Assembly: GCF_019578655.1 (NCBI RefSeq)
Contig: NC_063265.1
Coordinates: 15,610,285-15,674,284 of the forward strand
Length of the DNA stretch: 64,000 bases
Source: Ricinus communis
Taxonomy: Eukaryota; Streptophyta; Magnoliopsida; Malpighiales; Euphorbiaceae
Reading direction: 5' to 3'
The notes beneath the pieces are model-generated. The model was not told the origin of the DNA. It did no database searches and saw only the letters and a list, made by a program, of their open reading frames with translations. The translations under genes and the position numbers were made by a program. Shown here in pieces: positions 1-12,844 of this stretch. The stretch's first letter is position 1, and each line of letters opens with the position of its first letter.

Positions 1-1230
1 AGGAAGGAGCAAGATTTTCCGTTCAACTATCTTTTTCACTGTCATCCAAGCCCTGCATGTGTCAATTTCTTTTGGCTTTTTTAGAAAATAATGTCACATC
101 AGCACTATAAATCATCAGCAGAGTAGATAAATATCTCACTAAGTCCTGTAAACAAGTAAATCAATGGAACATCAAACATTGATGTTTAACTAATTGCAGG
201 CCAAAACTCCTTTATATAATACTAAATTGGTCGTCATTTGTATGAGAATAGGGCTCATCTCCTATCATGTAAAGAATTAGTTTGAGTTCTACTGCTTATT
301 CTAGTTACATTTAATCTCTGCAATATTGGGATATTCAGAATTCTTTTACTGGTCAGAATTTCTAATTATTCATGACTCGGATGCTCACATATGTCATTGC
401 TCCGCTATTTTCAGATTATGCCAAGTTATCAAGCACCATGTACTTCTTCTTTCTTTCTTTCTTTTTTTCTTTTGCAATACGAACACCAAACAAGTGAAGC
501 TGCCATTGTTGATAAAGACAAACAATTTTTCTTCAAATTCAAACACAAAAATTCCAAACAAATCCCAATATAAAGACAATTAAAATCGAAAGGAAAAAAT
601 GAACAAACAACACCAAAGAATAAAAAGAACAATTTTGTCATGGGTCGAGAAACCTGGTTTGCAGGCTTTGCATCAATTCCTCTTAACAATTAGTAGATTA
701 CCGAGGCCGACGGCTTTTACCATCATCCTCTTAACAAATAGTAGATTACCAATATCTCCCTACAACTGCTTCACTTGTTTTCAGATAATTCATTACAAAT
801 TCTTCTTTAACAAAGATAGGATTAAGTAGTGATAGGGATAATTATATAAATTATTATTAAATTTTATATTTAATTTTATTTTAATCACAAAATTTTAATT
901 TATTTAATTTTAATTATTTAATTTAATTTTAATTATATTTTAGTTACTTTACTAATAGAAAATTAACATATCACATTTTCTAATTACAATTTCTTTATTG
1001 ATTGTATTTTGTCACGTGTCAATTTTTTATTTGTGAAATAATTAATTTAAAATAAAATTAAAATTGAATAACTGAAACGAAACAAATTAAAATTTTACAA
1101 TTAATGAGACTAAATATAAAGTTAGTAACCATTCAGCAGAAAAAATAAAGATTTCATTCATAAAACAATCTAGAAAATCTAGAAAAGAGCCAAAGTAATA
1201 AACAAAGAGCCAAACTCACATATTATTTAA
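1..1230. other. intergenic, no gene seen
   Basis: AT-rich flank. Short reading frames around 326-829 overlap on both strands, lack conserved motifs and are low in complexity (Phe/Ser runs from poly-T). A motif of about 23 bp (cctcttaacaa-tagtagattacc) occurs twice at about 680-703 and 728-751. I see no gene here. Confidence 0.6.
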
Positions 1231-1555
1231 GAAAAATTTCATTAAACTATCATGTGATTTAATATATTTTTATTTTAAGGTTTCTAATTTATTTTTTTAC
1301 TTTAATATCTTGTGAATATGACTATTAGCAAATAATGATTAAATTACACAATACCATTAAAAGATTATGACATGGCATGCAATAGCTACTGCTCTTTCAA
1401 CTTGCCATGTTAGCACTTGCTAACGGTGTTATAAAAATTTGATCATTTTTTAAATAACGATCGTATTCATAAAATATTAAAGTATAAAATAATAAATTTT
1501 AAATTTTAAAATAAAAATACGTTAAACGATTGAGTAATTTACTGAAGTTTCACCA
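1231..1555. mobile_element. MITE-like inverted repeat
   Basis: The left end from 1231 and the reverse complement of the right end up to about 1555 match over roughly 85 bp with mismatches; both arms contain the shared core tatttttattttaa. The centre has no reading frame. Size (about 325 bp) and structure fit a nonautonomous DNA transposon. No clear target-site duplication was found, so the exact ends are approximate. Confidence 0.55.
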
Positions 1556-2695
1556 GTAAATTATATATGTCAGGGGATTATAATTATAGTTCAGTAATCA
1601 ACAAAAATGAGTGGGCATCAAACAAAACCCCGAGATCAAGAACATTAGATAAAACCCGTTACAAAGAAAGAAAGAAAATATATTGACATCATCAAAAGGT
1701 TCCATCAAAATAATAACATAGAATTAAAAAAAGGATTAAAAGAAAAAGGGAAAGGAACAATATATACCTTTGGGTTATTATGGAACTATGGGTCTAAAAG
1801 CCATTATCATGATTTACGGAAAATGATTTAAATTCGCCTAATGTGATAATCTTTTCATAATTACTAACTGCAAAGGTGATTTACGTCACCTATAATTTTG
1901 TTAATACGAATAATCTTTTCCTGTTTATTTAGTACTACTTGCCTGTTTTTTATATAATTATTTATTGCATGTTTGATATCCAAAACATTAACTTTGTTCC
2001 AAATTGCATATTAAGAGGTCATCTACAGTTCAATTAACTTAAAAAAACAATTAAAATAATAAGTGACATAAGATTAGGTGATAATTATTTATTGCATGTT
2101 TGCCACCTAAATCTCTTTCTAATTAAAGTGACATAAAATTAGGTGGTAGTTTACGTGTGAATTTCGAGCACCACCTAATCACAAAATCACCAAAATTTAA
2201 TAAGTGACATCTCGGTGAAACTAAAATTAGAGTCTTAGCACATAAAGAAAATACAAATGGAAGTTTGATAATCGATTTGAAATAATTGCAAAGTTGGGTA
2301 CCATCTAAGCAATTAACCTAAAAGTATATCTTTTATGACCCTGAAAGAAATATAACAACGTCATTAACAAAGGCACATTATTCGTTATAATGGTCAAGGG
2401 AACCTGATGAAAATCTCAAACATTGAAGAAATTGGGTGGACTAATTATCATTCTTTAGTTGTTTGGCCGACTGCTTTTTTCATTGATGACTATAATTCTG
2501 CTGCTGAAGTTGATACAATCAAGACTCAGTAGCAGCAAAAGACGACCATCAGTCACTATAAGATGGTTAGTTTTTATAAAAATAACCATTCTATCCAAAA
2601 GTTTAAATTGTTAGAGAGATTTTAAAATTAGTTTTATATCTCAACAGGCAGTATGGTCAATCTTGATCATACTACCTAACTTTTTTAAACTTACC
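1556..2695. other. intergenic, no gene seen
   Basis: AT-rich sequence with no convincing coding potential. Around 2060-2160 a phrase (gtgacataa-attaggtg) recurs, suggesting a small local duplication or an old repeat. P450-related sequence starts only at about 2696. Confidence 0.5.
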
Positions 2696-3790
2696 AGAGA
2701 ATCGAAAGATGTTATTATAGCTCACTACTTATTTATTATGATATCAACTTCATTGACAATGTGATACTCTCCCACGATCTTTTGAATTCTAATTAGGAAG
2801 ATGAGCTTAGTTCTATGATGCAATGATTATAGTCATTAAATGGGGTGCGAAGCCAAATATGGCTGATTTCTTTCTGTTTTTGAGATGGATGGATCCTCAA
2901 AAAAATTTAAGAAAACTGTGGCGCAAGTACTGAGGTGGGCCACTAAAATGACAAACCGATTTGTGGAGAGATGGATGAAGAGCATAAATTAGTTAAAAGA
3001 AAGGGAGAACAAGGATTTCTTGGATGTTCCTTTGGAGTATGAATGTGATGATGAAGATGATCCTGATAAAATCTCATCTCAGGATAGACTCATAATCGTA
3101 CTAGTAAACATTGAGCAACCCATTAACTATTCAAGATCATCTGTAACTCCAGCATAATAACTAAATTTAATTAATAATCTAATAGTCGAGTGCATATATT
3201 CTAGTGTGGGTAAGAAGTTCAACTCTTTGTAGCTTCCTTCTAGATCCTTTAAAAATATCCATAGTACTGGAAGATGGTAACTAAATTGACACATTAACTT
3301 CAGTAATCACCAATGAAATTAAGTTAAAAATTATTATTGATATGCAGGAAGTATTTCTTGCTGGGACAGGATATTCAAGCATCACTGTTGAATGAGCGAT
3401 GACAGAGGTACTTCGTCACCTAATTCCATGAAAAAGGTTAAAGAAGTCGGAACAAGTAGGAAGCCTGAAGCGAATGACATGGATGAACTTTCTATATCTC
3501 CAAGCAGTGACTATAGAAGAAACAGTAAGATTACACCCTGTAAGTACACTGCTATTTCCAAGAAATACGTTACAGGATACAAATTTCATGGGATATTGCA
3601 TAACAAAACATACACAAGCTTTTGTAAACGTAAGGGACACAACTATCAGGTTAATAAATACCATTTGGAGCAGGAAGAAGAATGGGTCCAGGAGTTCTAT
3701 TGGCTCTTTGCTTAATTCAGTTTGGTCTAGCCTCTTCGCTTTACTGTTTTTAGAGGAAAATTCGCAGCATTTCTACTCCCGACATCATCA
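2696..3790 (+). pseudogene. P450 copy 0, CYP76A-like pseudogene
   Basis: This is a decayed relative of gene A next door. The exon 1 remnant (about 2696-3103) starts only at the IAHYL-like stretch, so the membrane anchor, hinge and C-helix are missing, and it carries frameshifts and stops. Exon 2 starts at about 3348 after a tgcag acceptor and reads EVFLAGT, the I-helix position, followed by a stop at the conserved Glu-Trp-Ala site (tgaatgagcg). The ExxR region survives as EETVR and RNTLQDTNFMGY is recognisable. An internal deletion then removes the PERF region and joins directly to a damaged PFGAGRR segment whose heme Cys is not retained. The A-type I-helix Ala and the IAHYL phrase place it with A rather than with B to G. 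Confidence 0.85.
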
Positions 3791-3794
3791 ATAT

Positions 3795-3843
<49 letters not shown>
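3795..3843. repeat. compound (CA)n(TA)n microsatellite
   Basis: About 13 CA units (3795-3820) run into about 11 TA units, directly after pseudogene 0. Likely length-polymorphic. Confidence 0.95.
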
Positions 3844-3844
<1 letters not shown>

Positions 3845-3849
3845 AAAGG

Positions 3850-4550
3850 AGGCTAAATTTTCTTATAAAATTTTATTTCATAATATTCTTTAAATTCACA
3901 TCATATAAAATTTTAATAAAAAAATATACGGCTTATACAATAATTTATTAAGATAATAAAAAATAATAAATATATTATGATACTAATAAATATTTAATAA
4001 TTTGATCGGAATATTATTAAATATTTATTAAAATAAAATAATAGTTAAATATAAACAAAATAATGCACTAACTTAGTATATCAGCTTTTAGGTTTTTGCA
4101 ACTTATTGTACTGTTAAAGATTCTATACAATCTTCTTCTATATAAATATAAAACAAAATCTTATAAAATCTTACTGAGGTGACAATTGGAATTGATTGAC
4201 CTAATGCAGATAGACACTAATTTTATTTAATTAAAAAAGATTTTACAGACTTTAACGATTTCTGCAATTTGAGTTATAATATTAAATCTCTTCTATTAAG
4301 ATTAAACTATTAATTCATACATATTAGAGTAAAATCTGACTAACTAGTTATGATTAATAGTTGTATAAATATTGATATGAAGATTCTAACTTTAACTTTT
4401 CTCTTTATCACATATTTTACATGCATTGCTACTATTAAATTGCTTCATTTTATTTGGTTTATCTTGAATAATATATGACTCTTTATATGATAAGACAGAT
4501 AACTATTCACGTTTTTGATTCACTACTCAGTAAGATGATGCAAAGATCAA
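3850..4550. other. intergenic, upstream region of gene A
   Basis: Very AT-rich sequence without reading frames. It does not share the promoter blocks found upstream of copies C, E, F and G, consistent with gene A being the divergent copy. Confidence 0.5.
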
Positions 4551-4552
4551 CC

Positions 4553-4561
4553 TATATATTT
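4553..4561 (+). promoter_or_regulatory. candidate TATA box of gene A
   Basis: A tatatattt stretch lies about 145 bp upstream of the preferred start codon of gene A. Position and composition fit a TATA box, but similar AT runs are common here. Confidence 0.35.
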
Positions 4562-4703
4562 ATGTTTTTTCTTTTTCTGAACAAAATCCAGAATTATTTC
4601 GACTAAAAAAAAGAGTATATCGAGCAAATTGGAGAAGATCAATTAAAGATACCTTCAGCATTATGAGAAGGCATCAATGATTGTTTCACATCTCGGAATA
4701 CCG

Positions 4704-6358
4704 ATGGATTGGAGGAGCTATAGTAATTTGCTTGCCTGGCTTTCTCTCGCCTTTTCAGCAAGTGCTCTTCTTCTTCTGCTGAAATGTAGACAGTCGAGGC
4801 ATCATCATAACCATAGCCCGCCAGGTCCTCCAGCTTGGCCTATCTTTGGTAACATCTTCGATCTGGGAACCATTCCTCACCGCAATTTATACAAGTTCAG
4901 GTACAAGTATGGTCCCGTACTTTGGCTGAGACTTGGGTTTACTAACACCTTAGTCATACAGTCCGCCAGGGCAGCTGAAGAGCTTTTCAAGAATCATGAC
5001 ATTAGTTTCTGTGACAGGAAAGTTCCTGATTGTTGCACAGCTCATAACTACGATCAGGGAGCGGTTTCTCTGGGCCGGTATGGTTCTATCTGGAGGTTTC
5101 ACCGCCGACTTATCACACTAGATCTCATGACAAACAAGCGAATCAAAGAGTCTGCTTTCCTTCGGATAAAGTGTATAAATAGTATGATACAATACATTGA
5201 GGAAGATACTGCAGCGGCTCGAGCAAGAGGAGAATTAGGGGAAGTGGTGATAGCTCACTACCTCTTTGTCATGACATTCAACCTGATAGGCAACCTTGTG
5301 CTTTCACAGGATCTTGCGAACTCTCAGTCTAATGAGGGGTTAGAATTCTCTCATGCCATGGACAAGATTACGGTGTTGTCTGGAAAGCCCAACGCTACGG
5401 ACTTATGGCCCTTCTTGAAAATGTTCGATCCCCAAAGGATCAAGAGGGACATGGAAAGAGAAATGGGCAAAGCCTTAAGAGTAGTGGAGGGGTTTGTGAG
5501 GGAAAGGATTGAGGAGAGGAAATTAGAAAAAGAAAGGAGTAAAAAGGACTTCCTGGATGCACTGTTGGAGTTTGAAAGTGATGAGGAAGCAGGACCTGAT
5601 AAGATCTCAATTCAAACTATGTTCATAATAATACTGGTAGACAATATCTCTCACTATATAAATGTAAATCAAGTATTTAAACTTAAACAAAATCCAGTTA
5701 TAGCACTCTAGCTAGTAATTAAATATGTTATAATACTCTGCAGGAGATTTTTTTTGCTGGAACAGAAACTACAAGCAGCACCATGGAATGGGCTATGACA
5801 GAGCTTTTACGCTGCCCAGAATCAATTAAAAGAGTTAAAGAAGAACTTAAACGAGTTGTCGGGCAAAAAAGGAAAGTTGAAGAGAGTGACATTGATCAAT
5901 TGCCATACTTGCAAGCAGTTCTTAAAGAAACAATGAGATTACATCCTACACTGCCATTACTAATTCCTAGAAATTCTTTAGAAGACACAAACTTCATGGG
6001 CTACTTGATTCCGAAGGATACACAAGTTTTTGTAAATGTATGGGCTATAGGAAGAGACCCAGAATCTTGGCAAGATCCTAACTCTTTCAAGCCTGAAAGG
6101 TTTCTTGAATCCGATATTGATTATAGAGGGAAAAACTTTGAGTATTTACCATTTGGTTCCGGAAGAAGAATTTGTGCAGGCATCTTGTTGGCTCAACGTG
6201 TGCTTCACCTTGGTTTAGCCTCTTTGCTTCACTGTTTTGACTGGGAGCTTAGCAGCAACTATACTCCAGATAGCATAGACATGAAAGAAAAAATGGGAAT
6301 GGCAGTTCGAAAGCTTGTACCCCTTAAAGCAATACCCAAGAAGAGAATGAGAGAATGA
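4704..6358 (+). CDS. cytochrome P450 A, CYP76A-like (2 exons)
   Basis: Predicted ER-anchored monooxygenase of the plant CYP76 family; substrate unknown (relatives act on terpenoids, iridoids and xenobiotics). Exons 4704-5636 and 5744-6358, joined in phase 0 at ctg|gtag and ctgcag|gag, give 515 residues. Visible features: hydrophobic anchor at about 9-26, hinge PPGPPAWP 39-46, C-helix WRFHRR, I-helix AGTETTSS at 316-323, ETMR 373-376, PERF 428-431 and heme motif PFGSGRRICAG with Cys455. An upstream in-frame ATG at 4677 would add nine residues; 4704 is preferred because MDWRSYSN aligns with the N-termini of the other copies. It is the most divergent intact copy (Ala not Gly before GTETT, CAG not CVG) and may have its own substrate. 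No lesion seen. Confidence 0.93.
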
Positions 6359-7415
6359 TCACCATCAGTAGAGATTAAAGTCTGAAATAGTTAAATGTTA
6401 TTCTGTTGTTAAGAGCCCAGGTTCTTTGTTTCTCTGTCTTTTTCCTTCTTCCTTGGCAGGTTATTTTTCGGTATATATATTTAATATATTTAAAGTTCAA
6501 ATTCGAAATTTTAATTTAATTAAAAGAGACTTCTACTATTTTATATAAACGTTATTGAATAATTGTTTGAATTGAAAGTTTTATAATTATAGGTGGATGA
6601 TGAACAAGTTAGATATCTAGTAGTACTCCACCAAGAGGAAAACTAATATGCAAGAAAAGAAAACCATTGATTGTCCACATAAAAGCTGCTCAAATCTGAA
6701 AATTGTATTTCTTTGAAATCTGAGTGATGATGCATGACTCCATCTCCCATCTTCAACCACATAATTTTCTTATTTGTGCTTTTAAATTTTATACAATCTT
6801 TTCATTGATGAGTGAGACAAAAGTATTATATCCCATTATCTGGAATATTTAATTTTTCTATTCACCGGCTCCTCGGCATGATCTCTTGTATCGAGCATTT
6901 GCTTTTCAACATTAAGCCACCTCTGTTTATTATAATTCCTTTTCCTTCTATCTTTTTAACTATTTAGTCAAAATTGAATTCTAAGTAGCTGTGCTCTAGA
7001 GCTGAAGTCGAAAGATGTGTCCTCTATCTATCAAAAATTTAGTTTAGTTTGATTTAAAAACGCATAAAGGAGATAGTAAAATTTTTTTCTAGTTTAATTA
7101 AGGTTTTGAGTTCGAATCTTAAATATGCAGCTGTGTTAAATACTCTTAAAGGAGTGCTTTGTCACCCGTAAGAATCCTATATAGCATACTCTCCGTACAA
7201 AAATTCTATGCGGCAATATTCTATATTAACTCTAAATATATTTATATTAATAAATTTAATTTGGTTTAACAAATAATTAATTAATTATGATTTAATCAGC
7301 CAATATGAAGATGAAAAGTAAAAATACCAATGTTTTTTAGAAAAAAGAAACATTCCAACTTAGTATATGGAGATAAACAACATTTAATTCCTTGTTTTAA
7401 TAGATTATAAGTCTA
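6359..7415. other. 3' flank of gene A and intergenic DNA
   Basis: AT-rich with no reading frame. The 3' flank of A is not recognisably similar to the 3' flanks shared by B, C, D, F and G, so A was not copied in the same recent duplications. Confidence 0.5.
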
Positions 7416-8370
7416 GAGCATGGTTATTTTGGAAAATAAGAACAGAAGGAATGAGCTTCATTTTTTTAAGAAGAATTTTCACGGTGCATTGTGTTTTGGA
7501 AAAAAAAAAAACATTTACAGTAAAAAAAAGTTTTTATGTTTTTTTTTTTTAATTTCATAAAAGAAATCAAAAGTATATCTGCAAAATATTCAAAAAATAT
7601 TGTTACTTCAGTTTTTATTTTATATATCTTTTTTTTTCCAGAATTTCGTCAGAGAAAAAATACTAAAAGTATTACCTATAAGATATCAAAATGATATTAT
7701 TTTTAATTTGTATTATTGTGAATCCAATTTTTATTTTATATCATTTTATTTTTCACAATTTCATTTAAAAAGTTACTAAGTATACGTACAAAATGCCGAA
7801 TTTTTATTTATTTATTTTAGCTTGTATTATTATGAATTTACTTTTTAAAATTTTTTCCAAAAAAATGCTAAAAGTATTCTTACAGAATACCAATATGATA
7901 TTACTTTAACTTATATTACAACTTATATTACTGTGAATCAGTCAAATAAGGTATATTTATCATTTTTATTTTATATCTTTATATTTGGTATTTTTAAATT
8001 GAATGATATTATTTTTTTTTATAGCAACTAGTATGTTTTGATGACAAAAATATATGTGTTTCAAAAAATATACTATAATATATTTAAAATATACGAAATT
8101 GAGTTTAAAATACATAAAGATATCATCAAAATAAATTTTAAAAATATATTTAATGGTAATAAAAATATGCTAATAAAATATTAAAATAATATTATAATAC
8201 AGTTTAAAAATTTTATATAAATAAAAATTTAAAAAAATATATAAAAAAATTGTAAAAACAAAAATTTGTGCGCGATTTCTTCTAATTGTGTAAATGTTCC
8301 TTTTCTAACTCACTTTCAAGAAAGAATTTTTCAACTCTTTTATCCTCATAATAAACATATCCTAAATTTT
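7416..8370. mobile_element. probable nonautonomous DNA element with internal tandem decay
   Basis: The left end (ggttattttggaaaataag) is loosely mirrored by the right end read in reverse (tatgtttattatgaggataa) at about 8365. Inside, a diverged unit of roughly 130-150 bp with phrases such as tgtattattgtgaat recurs three to four times between 7560 and 7990. No coding sequence. The ends are uncertain and the alternative is simple AT-rich decay. Confidence 0.3.
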
Positions 8371-8675
8371 AAATAATAATTTTCACCGGGTCTTGTAAGT
8401 GATGGATAATTTATTTTAGAATTAAAATTTATTAGTTCACAACTTTTAGGAAATTAGCTTATTAATTTCAAATCTTAATGTAAAACAATACGATATTTTC
8501 AGTATTAGATATTGAACCTATTTAGAAACATTGTACAAATTATGAATTAGTTAGGCTATGTAATGAATATTTTAGGCCTAAATGTGAACTTCTGACTCCT
8601 GAGATGATGACAGCTTTAGAGTTTATATAATGGGCTTTAAGAAAGCATGTTATAAATTGTTGAATTAGTACCAAA

Positions 8676-9092
8676 CCTTTAGGCGTTGTATTTAATTCGC
8701 ACTAATATTTTGATTTTTTTGGTACCAATATTTTATCTCTATTTCAATTAAAAGTGTTTACAACTTCTTCAGTCTATTTTGCTTATGTGACTTTTAAAAT
8801 AGAGATGTTTTTAACTAATTATCAATAATGTCAACTCAGATTATGTCAAGGAGATGGGGCTCATTTGTGTAATTTGAGAAAAAAATTATAAGTAAACATG
8901 CTAATAAAATAAATTATTATATTACTAATTTAGCGAATCAATTAAGATTATATTGTTTCCAACAACCATGTGAAAAGAAATAGGTTAAAAAAAGTATAAA
9001 TGTCTTAAATTGAAAGAGAAAATAGAAATACTGATACTAAAAATAAATAAATAAATTGAAATATTAGTACCAATTAAATACTAGACCTAATC
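8676..9092. mobile_element. MITE-like inverted repeat
   Basis: About 85 bp at 8676-8762 are an imperfect reverse complement of 8998-9092: one arm reads taggcgttgtatttaatt, the other in reverse taggtctagtatttaatt, then both continue with ctaatatt. The 415-bp size and noncoding centre fit a MITE. Confidence 0.55.
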
Positions 9093-9158
9093 ATTATTTT
9101 CTTTTTCAGATAAATTCCTGCTTAGATCTGATATATATATCAGAATCAATAGTGGTTG

Positions 9159-9290
9159 ACACGTATATACGACTGTTTTATATTTAAGTATTAAATGATT
9201 GACATAAGTACCATTATTTTTTAAAACCAATAAATATATGTCAATCATCTAACGGTTTAGTGTATAGTTAGAGATATACACTAAAATTAC
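9159..9290. mobile_element. short hairpin MITE-like repeat
   Basis: Two arms of about 45 bp converge on the palindromic pair aatgattgacata / tatgtcaatcat around a short AT loop. Fits a small foldback MITE; the boundaries are approximate. Confidence 0.5.
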
Positions 9291-9299
9291 GAACTACAA

Positions 9300-10244
9300 T
9301 AATTTTATTTCTACATCATTACCAAAGCAGAGGATTTAAAGGCTCCGTATGAACAGCAAACCAGTTACAAGAACAAAGATTTAGTACAATTAATTTTGCT
9401 AACCAGTTAGCTCCGGGAGTAGTCAAGTTTTTTGGAGTAAAGTTTTGATGACTTTCTCCTAAATGCAATTATGAAGTAGTTCCTATTCTTAACATTTTCC
9501 TATATGTTCCATGTTTATACGCAGGTGAATAAGTACATTGAATCCAAAAATATTCCAAAATTTCGGTGCCAAATTAAGTCCTAAGATGATCTTTACCCAA
9601 AATCATAATGAATACAAGAAGAACATAAAAGGGGTCATGTGTTATTGGTGGTACACAACACAAGTAGATGCATTTTATCATGAAAAACTGGTTAAATACG
9701 CGTTTCCCTTGCAGACAATTAAAATTGCAGAAGAAATTAAATAAGATAACTATATTGTAATAGAAATTATAGCATTATTACCAGTAAGGGAAGTCCATAG
9801 ATTGAGAAACAGAAGCAACTTTCCTCGTTCAAAGAGTCTGCTAATTTGAGGATATACTCTCACTACTGAATCCTCAGAATTCTGTTTCCCTGTAAAGTGT
9901 ATATCAACTTTCCTTTTATTGTTGATGTAATAAGTACACAGATCTCTTCCTTTTCGAATGTATTTTCATTTCTTTTTATCTCATTTGTGTAGGTAATACG
10001 GGTTACCAGTATAAATAATTTTATATGAGATAGGATAGTATGGATATTTTGGGCTTTTTACTTAATTAATTAAAAATAAATAAAAATTATGATGTTATAG
10101 TTATTTTAAAAGTATTATTTATCTAAAAATTGAGAATAGTCAAGAGGAGACTCAATTATACAGGACCAGCAAGAAATAAAATGTTGGCAGTGATACGTTG
10201 GTTCTGCCAAGGACCAAATTTTATTTAGAACCGGCAGATGTACC
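9300..10244. other. intergenic, upstream region of gene B
   Basis: No gene is supported. A 68-codon frame at 9538-9744 has no recognisable motif. The conserved P450 promoter blocks of C, F and G were not found here, so B has a different upstream region despite its similar coding sequence. Confidence 0.5.
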
Positions 10245-10252
10245 ATATAAAT
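10245..10252 (+). promoter_or_regulatory. candidate TATA box of gene B
   Basis: The sequence tataaata lies about 100 bp before the gene B start and is followed by an (AT)n run. This is a reasonable TATA position for a plant gene, giving a leader of roughly 70 bp. Confidence 0.45.
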
Positions 10253-10348
10253 ATATATATATATATATTAAATTAATAAATAATTGATATATATTTATTA
10301 ATTTTAAATAATATATAATTAGAGACAAGAAACTTAAACACAACACAA

Positions 10349-12054
10349 ATGGAAAAGGAAATGGATGGGAGCTATAGCAATTTTCTTGTCAGGTTCACTC
10401 TTCTCTTCGTTCTAACTATTGTTGTGCTGCTGAAAAAGAGACGGCCAAGACATAATGCCAAGCAAAGGCCACCTGGTCCTCCAGCTTGGCCTATAATTGG
10501 CAATATCTTCGATCTTGGTGGGAATCCACACCAAAATTTATACAAACTCAGATTTAAGTATGGGCCTGTACTTTGGTTAAGACTTGGGTGCATTAACACC
10601 CTGGTGATACAATCTACCAAGGCAGCAGAAGAGCTTTTCAAGCGTCATGATATTAGTTTCAGTGACAGAAAAGTTCCTCAATCTTTCACAGCTCATAACT
10701 TCAACAAGGCATCACTTGCTCTAGGCCAGTATGACTCTCACTGGCGTTTTCATCGCCGATTTGTCACACTGGAGCTCATGACCAAAAAGCGAGTCCACGA
10801 AACTGCTGCCATTAGGCAAAAGTGCATCGACAATATGATACGATATATTGAGGACGATGCTTCAGCAGCGCGTGCAAGAGGAGAATCAGGAGAGTTGGTT
10901 ATATCTCACCATGTCTTTGTCCTGTCATTTAACTTGATAGGTAATCTTGTTCTTTCGAGGGATCTTCTGAATTCTCACTCAGAAGAAGGAACTAAGTTTT
11001 TTGATGCCATGGGCAAGGCCATGGAGTGGGGCGGGAAGCCAAATCTTGCTGACTTCTTACCGCTTTTGCATCCATTTGATCCTCAGAGGGTAAAGAAGAA
11101 CATGAAGCAATACTTGGGTCAAACAATTGATATAGTGGAGAGATTTGTGAAGCAAAGTATTGAAGAGAAGAAATTAATGAAAGAAAGGGAGACGAGGGAT
11201 TTCTTGGATGCACTGTTGGAGTTTAAAGGTGGCGCCAAAGAAGAACCTGATGCCATCTCAACTCACGATATGCTCATAATCATACTGGTAAACCCTTTCT
11301 TGCACTACTGTAAATTGTATCAATATATCCAAAATCTTAATGCTTAAACATACACATATATGGTCATGCGTATTTGTACCATACAAGAAATATGGTTCTC
11401 TAGACTATTTAACTTGCTGCTGAATTGGTATTATAGGAAATATTTTTTGGTGGCACTGAAACGACAAGTGGCACCCTTGAATGGGCCATGACAGAGCTAT
11501 TCCGCAGCCCAGAATCAATGAGAAGAGTTAAAGAAGAACTTAATCAAGTTATCGGACCAGAAAAGAAGGTTGTGGAGAGTGACATAGATCAATTACCTTA
11601 CTTGCAGGCAGTAATCAAAGAAGCAATGAGGTTACATCCTGTAGTTCCGTTATTAATTCCACGAAATACAAAGGAAGACACAACCTTTATGGGATACTTC
11701 ATACGCAAAGATACACAAGTTTTTGTAAATGCATGGGCTATAGGGAGAGATCCAGATGCTTGGGAGGATCCTTTGTCTTTTAAGCCTGAGAGATTTCTAG
11801 GCTCTAATATTGACTATAAAGGGCAAAATTTTGAGCTACTACCATTTGGATCTGGAAGACGAATTTGTGTGGGCATTCCATTAGCTCATCGCGTCCTCCA
11901 CCTTGCTCTAGCCTCTTTGCTTCACTGTTTTGACTGGGAGCTTGGCAGCAATTCTACCCCAGAAAGCATAGACATGAATGAAAGGTTGGGAATTACAGTT
12001 AGGAAGCTTGTACCCATGAAAGCCATACCAAAGAAGAAGATCTTACAAGATTGA
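10349..12054 (+). CDS. cytochrome P450 B, CYP76A-like (2 exons)
   Basis: Predicted ER-bound P450 monooxygenase; substrate unknown. Exons 10349-11287 and 11437-12054 (phase-0 intron of 149 bp, ctg|gtaa and tatag|gaa) encode 518 residues. Anchor at about 12-28 is followed by KKRRPRH basic residues and hinge PPGPPAWP 41-48; C-helix WRFHRR; I-helix GGTETTSG 318-325; EAMR 375-378; PERF 430-433; heme motif PFGSGRRICVG 449-459 with Cys457. A second Met (10361) four codons in could also start translation. The final 281 bp of coding sequence and 425 bp of 3' flank are identical to gene F, while the rest of exon 2 and exon 1 differ, pointing to gene conversion or assembly collapse. No inactivating change seen. 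Confidence 0.93.
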
Positions 12055-12479
12055 TAATCATCAGAGATTAAATTCTGTATGTTTGTATTGTTTAAGTTTT
12101 GCTGTTTCCTCCTTTTAGTGTGTGTATGAAGATGGCGATGAATGTGCTTCCCTCCATTGTTTAAAAAGCCATCGTTATTTTTCTTTTCTTTTGCTTTCCC
12201 CTTTTAAAATGTAATCGATGAAAATAAAAAGACCTCAGCTAAAAATGATTATGGAATTTGAATCTCTATACTTGCTTCTGTTCGTGATGTGCAAAAGTTT
12301 CTACGCAGAATCACCATTATGTCTTTTAGGGATTAGTGATGGCACTTCCTGGGAAGTATTCGGACCAATTTGATCATAGTAAATTCCATTTTCAGGCATT
12401 GCTAAAAGGAGTGGTGAGTTTGCATTTCCTGATACTATAGTAAGCTCATGTTACAACTGACAAGATTAGGTGCTCTTTA
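11774..12479 (+). repeat. 706-bp tract identical to 43274-43979
   Basis: From within exon 2 of gene B (just before the PERF codons) through the stop codon and 3' flank, every base matches gene F at an offset of exactly 31,500. It is bounded by mismatches at 11773/43273 and 12480/43980. Bases just outside differ at several-percent density. Confidence 0.95.
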
Positions 12480-12844
12480 CACGGAAAGTCCATGGGTCTT
12501 TTCTCAAAATTAGGATTATTGAAAAAATAATTCTCAATAAACGGGAGATTTTTTCAAATCTCTACTTTTGTAGTGGTTTAAAATAACTTTTAAATTTACG
12601 ATGAATTTTGCTGAAATGAATGAGATGGAGACTGAACATAATTATTCAACAATTGAATAATTGACAGAGGTTTGAGGACTGGATGAATTGGCGAACAATG
12701 ATTATTGATTTGAACCAAATCAAAATTACCAATAGATAATTGTATATTCTTTTTTAAAAAAAAAATAGACATCCCTAAAAATATTAGCAAAATTGTACTT
12801 AAATGGAAAATATGTATTTTTTTCTTCAAGAATCCTAAAATAAG

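Noticed and set aside
326..829. Small genes near the left edge
   Set aside because: Overlapping low-complexity frames on both strands with no conserved motif or splice context.
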